A stretch of DNA of 19,149 nt from Pseudomonadota bacterium (lineage in GTDB: Bacteria > Pseudomonadota > Gammaproteobacteria > Xanthomonadales > Xanthomonadaceae): the NCBI GenBank assembly GCA_023444765.1, contig JAEXLY010000027.1, positions 1 to 19,149 of the forward strand, given 5' to 3'. The translations under genes were made by a program, and so were the position numbers. Below, piece by piece: positions 13,550-19,149 of the stretch (positions are counted from its first letter, which is position 1; each line of letters starts with the position of its first letter). The notes beneath the pieces were generated by a model. The model was given only the letters and a program-made list of their open reading frames with translations. It searched no databases and was not told the origin of the DNA.

Positions 13550-15550
13550 TCATTCCGCCGTCTCCAGCACCACCAGCACGACGTCGGCCTCCACGAACTC
13601 GCCCGCGGTCGCGCGCAGCTCCATCACCACGCCGGCGCGCGGCGCCTTCAGTGCCAGCTCCATCTTCATCGCCTCGAGCACTGCCAGCTCCTGTCCCGCA
13701 TCCACGCGATCTCCCGCACCGACGCGCAACGCGACCACGCGCCCGGGCATCGGCGCGCGCACGCGGTCGTCGCCGCCCTCCTGCGCGCCAGGCTCGTGGC
13801 GGTATACCGCCAGCGACTGCAGCGACAGCCGCTGCTCGCCATCGTGGACCTCGACCCGGCCGGGGCGCAGCGAGACGCGGAAGCGGCGTCCCTGACCATC
13901 CAAACGCAGCGACAGGTCGCCGTCGGCCAGACGCGCGCCCTCGATCGTGGCGACCTGGCCGCCGTGGTGGATGCGATAGCGGCCGCCATCGCCCTGGGCC
14001 ACCAGCTCGATCCGCTCGCCGCGATGCTGGAACGCCAGCGGGCGCATTCCCGCATGGCCCAGGCGCCAGCCGTCGGCGATCGCCCAGGGCGAGCCTGGAT
14101 CGCCCGAGGTGGTGGCGGCCAGGCGCTGGTCGCGCTCCTGTTCGAGCAGGCACGCCGTCGCCGCCGCCAGCAGGAGCGCGGACGCCGGGGCGGGCGCGGT
14201 GGTGAACTCGTCCAGATGCCGGTCCAGGTAGCCGGTATCGATGCGCGCATCGACGATCGCCGGATGCCGCACCAGCGCCTCGAGGAAGGCGATGTTGGAC
14301 TTCGGACCCTCGATCACGCACCGCGACAGCGCCTCGCGCAGCCGGGCGAGCGCGGCCGGTCGATCGCGCTCGTGGACGATCAGCTTGGCGATCATCGGAT
14401 CGTAGAAGATCGTGACCGTATCGCCTTCGACCACGCCCGAATCGATGCGAACCTGCGGCGAGGGGGGCGGCAGTTCGAGGCGCTCCAGGCGACCGGAACC
14501 CGGCAGGAAGCCGGCCTCGGGATCCTCCGCGTACAGGCGCACCTCGATCGCGTGGCCCGACTGCGGCACCTGCTCCTGCGACAGCGGCAGCGCTTCGCCC
14601 GCAGCCACGCGCAGTTGCCATTCCACCAGGTCCAGCCCCGTCGTCATCTCGGTGACCGGATGCTCCACCTGCAGGCGGGTGTTGATCTCCATGAAGTAGA
14701 AATGCCCGGCCGGATCGACGATGAACTCGACCGTCCCGGCGTTGGCGTAGTCGATGGCCCGCGCGGCCAGCACCGCGGCCTCGCCCATGGCCGCGCGCAG
14801 CCGCGGGGTGAGGAAGGGCGAGGGCGACTCCTCGAACACCTTCTGGTAGCGCCGCTGGGCCGAACACTCGCGCTCGTTGAGGTGGATGGCGTTGCCGTGG
14901 CCGTCGCCGAACACCTGGATCTCGATGTGGCGCGGCGATTCGATATAGCGCTCCAGCAGCACCCGGTCGCGGCCGAAGGCGTTGGCCGCCTCGCGCTGGC
15001 AGCTCTCCAGCATGGGCGGGAAGTCGTCGGCCGAACGCACCACGCGCATGCCCTTGCCGCCGCCGCCGTGCGCGGCCTTGATCATCAGCGGGAAGCCGAT
15101 GCGCCCGGCCTCGGCGGCCAGCAGCCGGGGCGCCTGGTCCTCGCCGGTGTAGCCCGGCACCACCGGCACGCCGGCGGCCTGCATCAGCTGCTTGGCGCCG
15201 GCCTTGCTGCCCATCTTCCGCATGGAGGCCGCCTTCGGCCCGATGAAGACCAGGCCTGCGGCCTCGACCGCATCGGCGAAATCGGCGTTCTCGCTGAGGA
15301 ACCCGTAGCCGGGGTGGATCGCCTGCGCGCCCGAACGCAACGCGACCTCGACGATCGCTTCGCCGCGCAGGTAGCTGTCGGCCGGGCGCGGTCCGCCGAT
15401 CGGATACGCCTCGTCGGCCTGGCGCACGTGCTGCGCATCGGCGTCGGCCTCGGAAAACACGGCCACCGTGCGGATGCCGAGCCGGCGCGCGGTGCGGATG
15501 ACCCGGCAGGCGATTTCGCCGCGATTGGCGATCAGGATCTTCTGGAACAT
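13550..15550 (-). CDS. liuD: 3-methylcrotonyl-CoA carboxylase alpha (biotin-carrying) subunit
   Basis: A 666-residue biotin-dependent carboxylase subunit. The biotin carboxylase part (1 to about 445) has the start FQKILIANRGEIACR, the ATP-binding glycine loop HGGGGKGM (161-168), and MEINTRLQVEHPVTE with the metal and bicarbonate-site Glu and Arg residues (E288, N290, R292). A BT linker follows, and the C-terminal biotinyl domain has AMKM with the biotinylated K629, preceded by the usual APMPG. In leucine breakdown it carboxylates 3-methylcrotonyl-CoA together with a beta subunit. The neighbours (methylglutaconyl-CoA hydratase and HMG-CoA lyase) favour this over propionyl- or acetyl-CoA carboxylase. 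The length suits LiuD/MccA (about 650-660). The beta subunit is not in the window. The start overlaps the VOC stop in a TGATG arrangement, pointing to translational coupling. Confidence 0.92.
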   Translation of the reverse strand: MFQKILIANRGEIACRVIRTARRLGIRTVAVFSEADADAQHVRQADEAYPIGGPRPADSYLRGEAIVEVALRSGAQAIHPGYGFLSENADFADAVEAAGLVFIGPKAASMRKMGSKAGAKQLMQAAGVPVVPGYTGEDQAPRLLAAEAGRIGFPLMIKAAHGGGGKGMRVVRSADDFPPMLESCQREAANAFGRDRVLLERYIESPRHIEIQVFGDGHGNAIHLNERECSAQRRYQKVFEESPSPFLTPRLRAAMGEAAVLAARAIDYANAGTVEFIVDPAGHFYFMEINTRLQVEHPVTEMTTGLDLVEWQLRVAAGEALPLSQEQVPQSGHAIEVRLYAEDPEAGFLPGSGRLERLELPPPSPQVRIDSGVVEGDTVTIFYDPMIAKLIVHERDRPAALARLREALSRCVIEGPKSNIAFLEALVRHPAIVDARIDTGYLDRHLDEFTTAPAPASALLLAAATACLLEQERDQRLAATTSGDPGSPWAIADGWRLGHAGMRPLAFQHRGERIELVAQGDGGRYRIHHGGQVATIEGARLADGDLSLRLDGQGRRFRVSLRPGRVEVHDGEQRLSLQSLAVYRHEPGAQEGGDDRVRAPMPGRVVALRVGAGDRVDAGQELAVLEAMKMELALKAPRAGVVMELRATAGEFVEADVVLVVLETAE

Positions 15551-15960
15551 CAGTGGGAGGCGTCCTCGGGGAGATGGCAGACGGCCTCGATGTTGTGGCC
15601 GTCGGGATCGATCACGAATGCGCCGTAGTAGTCGGCGTGGTAGTGCGGACGCAGGCCGGGCGCGCCGTTGTCGCGGCCGCCAGCGGCGAGTGCGGCCGCA
15701 TGGAAGGCGTCCACGGCGGCGCGACTGGCGGCGGTGAATGCGAAATGCGCGGCGCCGCTCGGCGCGACGCCATCCGTGCCCGCGCCGACCCAGAAATGCG
15801 GACGCCGCGGCGGGCCGAAACCGCAGCCTTCGTAGCTGCCGCCAGTCTCAGCCCCGGTCAGCTCCATCACTACCGCAAAGCCCAGCGGCGCCAGGGCGCG
15901 TTCGTAGAACGCGCGGCTGCGCGCGTAGTCGGCCACGCGCAGGCCAAGATGGTCGAGCAT
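15550..15960 (-). CDS. VOC (glyoxalase/bleomycin resistance-type) family protein
   Basis: A 136-residue single-module vicinal oxygen chelate protein with two beta-alpha-beta-beta-beta repeats. Candidate metal ligands are H4 (LDHLGLRV), H72 (AAHFAF) and E125 (GHNIEAV), the usual H/H/E set, so it is probably metal-binding and catalytic. The C-terminal HYHADYYGAFVIDPDGHNIEAVCH is typical of a widespread uncharacterised VOC subfamily. The ATG at 15960 has GAGGG about 7 bases upstream, lies 3 bp after the hydratase stop, and its own stop overlaps the carboxylase ATG. It is therefore embedded in the leucine-catabolic operon. Glyoxalase I activity is not indicated; an epimerase or detoxifying role on a CoA or oxo-acid intermediate is only a guess. 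Confidence 0.9.
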   Translation of the reverse strand: MLDHLGLRVADYARSRAFYERALAPLGFAVVMELTGAETGGSYEGCGFGPPRRPHFWVGAGTDGVAPSGAAHFAFTAASRAAVDAFHAAALAAGGRDNGAPGLRPHYHADYYGAFVIDPDGHNIEAVCHLPEDASH

Positions 15961-15963
15961 GGC

Positions 15964-16752
15964 TCAGCCCTCCCGGACCCAGGCAGGCGTGCGCTTGTCG
16001 AGGAACGCGCCCAGGCCTTCCTGGCCCTCGGCCGACACGCGCAACGCGGCGATCAGGGCCGCGTTGGCCTGGTCGAGCCGGTCGCGATCGGGCTGCAGGG
16101 CGACCTCGCGCACCAGGCGCTTGGCCGTGGCCGACGCGACTGGGCCGGCCTTGAGCAGCAGCGCGAGCTGGCGTTCGACAGCGGCATCCAGGGCATCGGC
16201 TTCGACCACCTCGTGCAGCAGGCCCATGCGCAGCGCCTGGGCGGCATCGAACACCTCGGCGGTGGCGAACCAGCGCCGCGCCTGTCGCGGCCCGATCGCG
16301 GCGACGACATAGGGCGAGATCACCGCGGGCAGCAAGCCCAGGCGGCTCTCGGTCAGGCCGAACTTCGCGCCTGGCACGCCGATGGCGATGTCGCAGCAGG
16401 CCACCAGGCCCACGCCGCCACCGAACGCGGCGCCGTGCACGCGCGCGATGGTCGGTTTCGGCAGTTCGTCGAGCGTGCGCATCAGGCGGGCCAGCGCCAG
16501 GGCATCCTCGCGGTTCTCGGCCTCGCTGGCGGCGGCCATGCCACGCATCCAGTGGAGGTCGGCGCCGGCGGAGAACGAGGGCCCGGCGCCGTCAAGCACC
16601 ACCGCGCGCACGCTGGCGTCGGCGGCAGCCTCGTCGAGGGCGGCGGTGAGGCGGGCGATCAGCGCGGCATCGAAGGCGTTGTGCAGCTCCGGCCGCTCCA
16701 GGCGCAGCCGCAGCACGGCCCCTGAGCAATGGATCGACAGCGGTTCGGACAT
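15964..16752 (-). CDS. liuC: Enoyl-CoA hydratase, methylglutaconyl-CoA hydratase type
   Basis: A 262-residue crotonase-fold enzyme. It has the HNAFDAAL and FSAGADLHWM (60-69) motifs, the oxyanion-hole loop GAAFGGGVGL (about 108-116), and TESRLGLLPAVISPYV with E135 at the position of the main catalytic Glu. The second crotonase Glu is replaced by Gly (G115), as I recall for LiuC of Pseudomonas, whose GL.PAVISP segment is also alike. The expected reaction is hydration of 3-methylglutaconyl-CoA to HMG-CoA, between the carboxylase and lyase encoded downstream. The ATG at 16752 has no recognisable ribosome binding site. It is the first gene of the run, with a TATGAT promoter-like element 29 bases upstream. 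A plain short-chain enoyl-CoA hydratase is the main alternative. Confidence 0.89.
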   Translation of the reverse strand: MSEPLSIHCSGAVLRLRLERPELHNAFDAALIARLTAALDEAAADASVRAVVLDGAGPSFSAGADLHWMRGMAAASEAENREDALALARLMRTLDELPKPTIARVHGAAFGGGVGLVACCDIAIGVPGAKFGLTESRLGLLPAVISPYVVAAIGPRQARRWFATAEVFDAAQALRMGLLHEVVEADALDAAVERQLALLLKAGPVASATAKRLVREVALQPDRDRLDQANAALIAALRVSAEGQEGLGAFLDKRTPAWVREG

Positions 16753-16781
16753 GGCGTCATGCGGATGGTCGGCGGCCCCGC

Positions 16782-16787
16782 ATCATA
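16782..16787 (-). promoter_or_regulatory. Possible -10 element of the leucine-catabolic run
   Basis: On the minus strand TATGAT (one mismatch to TATAAT) would place a start of transcription about 22 bases before the hydratase ATG. The -35 region (near TCCGTC) is poor, so regulation by an activator would be expected. Confidence 0.4.
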
Positions 16788-16866
16788 GCCGCCGGGGATT
16801 CGGCGACGGAGCGGTCGGGCGGGGTGGATGGCGGGAAGGCCTGCCGGGAGTCTGCATGGCGACCGG

Positions 16867-16886
16867 TGACGTGCTGACTGACGTGC
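16867..16886. promoter_or_regulatory. Direct repeat TGACGTGC, 12-base period
   Basis: Two exact TGACGTGC copies (16867-16874 and 16879-16886) are separated by 4 bases in the 275-bp divergent gap between liuC and the iron permease. The near-helical period suits binding of a dimer or two monomers on one face. The regulator is unknown and the repeat may be chance. Confidence 0.25.
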
Positions 16887-17004
16887 CTGTCGCGCCGGCT
16901 CGGCTCATTCCCCGGCTTGTGGGGAGCAAGCGACGGAGCGCGGCGGGAGCGCACCAGCACCGCCTCGCCACATCCGTCGGCGCGTGGAGTGCGCTAGACT
17001 GGAC

Positions 17005-17023
17005 GAGACTCATTCTCATTCCA
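17005..17023 (-). promoter_or_regulatory. Probable Fur box upstream of the iron permease
   Basis: Read on the minus strand, this 19-mer agrees with the classical Fur consensus (GATAATGATAATCATTATC) at 12 of 19 positions by my count, with the AATGAGAATGAG core clear. It ends 5 bases before the permease ATG and lies just downstream of a TAGACT (16995-17000) that could be the -10. Binding of Fe-Fur there would block transcription when iron is plentiful. Confidence 0.55.
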
Positions 17024-17027
17024 GTCC

Positions 17028-18962
17028 ATGCTCCCACGCCGCCTGCTGGCGTCGCTGCTCCTCGGCGTCGTCCTGACCTGCACCTTTGCCCGCGCCTCCG
17101 GGGACGCCGTGGCCACCACCTGGCGCCTGCTCGACTACATCGCCGTGGACTATCGCGAGGCGGTAGCGGGCGGCGAGGTGGTCAACCAGCTCGAGTACGA
17201 CGAGATGCTCGAGTTCTCCGCCACGGCCGCGGCGGCCATCGAAGCCCTGCCGCCCACCTCCGGCGGCGAGCGGCTGCGGGCCGATGCGCAGGCGTTGCAG
17301 CAGGCCATCCGCGATCGGGCCGGGCCGGACCGCATCGCGGCGCAGGCGCGCGCCCTGGCCGCGGCGCTGGTGCGGGAACACCCGATCCCGTTGATGCCCG
17401 ACCAGCCCCCGCAGTACGCGCGGGGCGAGGCGCTGTATGCGCAGCTGTGCGCCAGCTGCCACGGCGCGGGCGGTGCCGGCGACGGTCCGGCCGCTGCGGG
17501 ACTGGACCCGCCGCCGATCGACTTCACCGACCGCGCGCGCGCCGACGAGCGCAGCGTCTTCGCCCTCTACCAGGTGATCGAACAGGGCCTGGAGGGCACC
17601 TCGATGGCCAGCTACCGCGGGCTGCCGGCCGACGACCTCTGGGCGCTGGCCACCTACACCGGTGCGATCGCGTATCCCGCCTCGCTGGCCGAGGCCGGAC
17701 GCTTGCGGCTGGAGCGCGACCCGGCGCTGCGCGCGATGCTCGACTTCGACCGCTACGTCGGCGAAACCCCCGCCGGACTCGCTCGCGAGCTCGGATCGGC
17801 CGACGCGGCGGCCGAGCTCGTGGCCTACCTGCGCCGGCACCCGGAGGCGGCCCAGGCCCGGGCGCAGGATGCCGGGGCCGGGCTGTCGCTCTCGCGCCGA
17901 CTCCTCGGGGAAGCGATGGTGGCCTACCGCGCCGGCGATGCGCGCCGCGCCCGCGAGCTGGCGCTGTCGGCCTATCTGGACGGCTTCGAGCCGGTCGAAC
18001 CCCTGCTGGCCGCCCGCGACCAGCCGCTGATGGCCCGGATCGAGGCGGCGATGGCGCGCCTGCGCTCGGGGCTGGCCGCGAACGCCGATGCAGCCGCCCT
18101 GCAGGCCCAGGTCGAGGAACTCGACGCACTGTTCGGGCAGGCCGGGCAGGTGCTGGCGCAGGACCGCACGTCGACGGCCGCCAGCTTCGTCGCCGCGTTC
18201 ACGATCCTGCTGCGCGAGGGCCTGGAAGCGCTGCTGATCGTCATCGCGATGATCGCCCTGCTGCGCAAGGCCGGACGCACCGAGATGCTGCCCTGGGTGC
18301 ACGGCGGATGGCTCTCGGCCCTGGCCGCGGGCGTGGTGACCTGGGCGCTGGCCACATGGGTGATCACCATCAGCGGTGCCAGTCGCGAACTGTCGGAGGG
18401 CTTCGGCTCGCTGCTCGCCGCGGCGGTGCTGGTGTGGGTGGGGCTGTGGATGCACGGCAAGAGCCATGCGCAGGCCTGGCAGCGCTATGTGCGCGAACGG
18501 CTCGGGCGTGCGCTGGGCAGGTCCTCGGGCATCTTCCTGCTGGGCCTGGTGTTCGTGGTGGTCTACCGCGAAGTGTTCGAGACCATCCTGTTCTATGCCG
18601 CGATCTGGAACCAGGGCACCAAGGGCGCGGTGCTTGCCGGCGGCGCCACCGCGGCGCTGGTGCTGGTGGCGGTGGGCTGGGGCCTGATGCGCTACAGCCG
18701 CAGCCTGCCGATCGGCCGGTTCTTCCGCTACAGCTCGCTGCTGATCGCGGCGCTGGCGGTGGTGCTGATGGGCAAGGCGGTGGCGGCGCTGCAGGAAGCC
18801 GGCTACCTGCCGGTCAGCTGGCTCGAGGGCTGGCCGCGGATGGACGTGCTGGGCCTGCACCCGACGCTGGAGGGCGTGGCCGCGCAGGCCCTCGTCGCAC
18901 TGGTGCTTGCAATCGGGTTCGCGCTCTCCAGCCGCGGAGCGCGCCGCCTGGCGACGGCCTGA
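17028..18962 (+). CDS. Cytochrome c-FTR1 iron permease fusion
   Basis: A 644-residue protein with a signal peptide (residues 1-23), a helical periplasmic region (about 27-125), a class I cytochrome c domain (about 128-215) and a second helical region (280-380). An FTR1/EfeU-type permease with about seven membrane helices (from 387) completes it. Heme attachment is CASCH (141-145), with M193 (GTSMASY) the likely axial ligand. The permease carries REGLE (396-400) in its first helix and a second RExxE, REVFE (514-518), the iron-ligand motifs of FTR1. It should take up ferric iron made by oxidising ferrous iron, the cytochrome probably accepting the electron. The ATG at 17028 fits the signal peptide; a Fur box overlaps the promoter. 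Fusions of this kind are known, often beside other iron genes, but none is seen here. Confidence 0.93.
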   Translation: MLPRRLLASLLLGVVLTCTFARASGDAVATTWRLLDYIAVDYREAVAGGEVVNQLEYDEMLEFSATAAAAIEALPPTSGGERLRADAQALQQAIRDRAGPDRIAAQARALAAALVREHPIPLMPDQPPQYARGEALYAQLCASCHGAGGAGDGPAAAGLDPPPIDFTDRARADERSVFALYQVIEQGLEGTSMASYRGLPADDLWALATYTGAIAYPASLAEAGRLRLERDPALRAMLDFDRYVGETPAGLARELGSADAAAELVAYLRRHPEAAQARAQDAGAGLSLSRRLLGEAMVAYRAGDARRARELALSAYLDGFEPVEPLLAARDQPLMARIEAAMARLRSGLAANADAAALQAQVEELDALFGQAGQVLAQDRTSTAASFVAAFTILLREGLEALLIVIAMIALLRKAGRTEMLPWVHGGWLSALAAGVVTWALATWVITISGASRELSEGFGSLLAAAVLVWVGLWMHGKSHAQAWQRYVRERLGRALGRSSGIFLLGLVFVVVYREVFETILFYAAIWNQGTKGAVLAGGATAALVLVAVGWGLMRYSRSLPIGRFFRYSSLLIAALAVVLMGKAVAALQEAGYLPVSWLEGWPRMDVLGLHPTLEGVAAQALVALVLAIGFALSSRGARRLATA

Positions 18963-18970
18963 GGCCCGGG

Positions 18971-18996
18971 CCCGCCAGGCGCGCACCCTGGCGTGG
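18971..18996 (+). terminator. Hairpin after the iron permease gene
   Basis: CGCCAGG and CCTGGCG form a perfect 7-bp stem around a 7-base loop, extended by two C-G pairs past a single bulged T, starting 9 bases after the permease stop. No T run follows. The remaining bases to the window edge are GC-rich and show no supported gene. Confidence 0.35.
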
Positions 18997-19149
18997 GCGC
19001 GCGTCGACTTGCCCGCGCGCGCATTCGCCCTCGACCCGCCTCGGCGCGACGTGCCGCTTCGACGGCGTGCGGGTCACGCCGGCGGCAAGCGGATGGCACG
19101 TCGTCCGTCCCCCGGCCGCGGCAAGTCGCCTGGGGCCATTTCCGCGCCC

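Noticed and set aside
13097..15628. 843-residue plus-strand frame opposite the carboxylase alpha gene
   Set aside because: Antisense to a full-length biotin carboxylase with all motifs; no recognisable domain.
16909..16925. TCCCC/GGGGA inverted repeat around a 7-base loop in the liuC-permease gap
   Set aside because: A 5-bp GC stem without a T run in this composition is expected by chance, and neither divergent gene ends here.
17016..18986. 656-residue minus-strand frame opposite the iron permease
   Set aside because: His/Arg/Gln-rich antisense shadow with no domain.
19093..19149. Plus-strand ATG open to the window edge (begins MARRPSPGRGKS)
   Set aside because: Only 19 codons are visible, there is no clear ribosome binding site and no recognisable family. 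It could be a real gene start but cannot be supported.

Overview
The window is very GC-rich chromosomal DNA from a gammaproteobacterium. It is most likely a member of the Xanthomonadaceae/Lysobacteraceae (Lysobacter- or Luteimonas-like). This rests on the strong third-position GC bias, the SerA N-terminus and the pairing of an EF-P-like factor with a leucine-catabolic cluster. No rRNA, tRNA, CRISPR array, insertion sequence, prophage or origin was seen. Coding density is high and no gene-free stretch exceeds 300 bases. Many long open frames antisense to real genes are GC artefacts and are left out.

Layout. Bases 1-1804 (minus): the 5' end of an NhaC-type Na+/H+ antiporter gene and a complete APC-family amino-acid permease. 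1959-2534 (plus): a NUDIX hydrolase. 2559-4544 (minus): D-3-phosphoglycerate dehydrogenase SerA followed by a HAD phosphatase. 4843-8454 (plus): a D-2-hydroxyglutarate dehydrogenase-type flavoenzyme diverging from serA, then a small secreted DUF2388 protein and a large exported DUF4105/Lnb-like protein. 8507-9960 (minus): the EF-P paralogue EfpL/YeiP and a short-chain 3-hydroxyacyl-CoA dehydrogenase, separated by a repeat-rich leader. 10049-16752 (minus): a tight catabolic run of methylglutaconyl-CoA hydratase, VOC protein, biotin-carrying acyl-CoA carboxylase alpha subunit, HMG-CoA lyase and a PAS-PAS-PAS-GGDEF-EAL protein. 17028-18962 (plus): a cytochrome c-FTR1 iron permease fusion behind a probable Fur box.

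How the genes fit together. SerA and the divergent flavoenzyme form a plausible couple: SerA can make D-2-hydroxyglutarate from 2-oxoglutarate and the flavoenzyme can return it to 2-oxoglutarate. The large minus-strand run covers the last steps of leucine catabolism (methylcrotonyl-CoA carboxylation, methylglutaconyl-CoA hydration, HMG-CoA cleavage) and the SDR would fit isoleucine or fatty-acid oxidation. Isovaleryl-CoA dehydrogenase and the carboxylase beta subunit are not in the window. The c-di-GMP enzyme overlaps the HMG-CoA lyase gene by 4 bp, so a signalling gene appears to be translated together with a catabolic one.

Most unusual points: (i) the DUF2388/DUF4105 secreted pair, whose larger member carries both an HExxH zincin-like motif and a separate His/Cys pair; (ii) a 16-bp inverted repeat with hexamer and heptad repeats ending five bases before the efpL start; (iii) the GGDEF-EAL gene coupled to leucine catabolism, with a departure in its EAL domain; (iv) the single-chain cytochrome c-iron permease.
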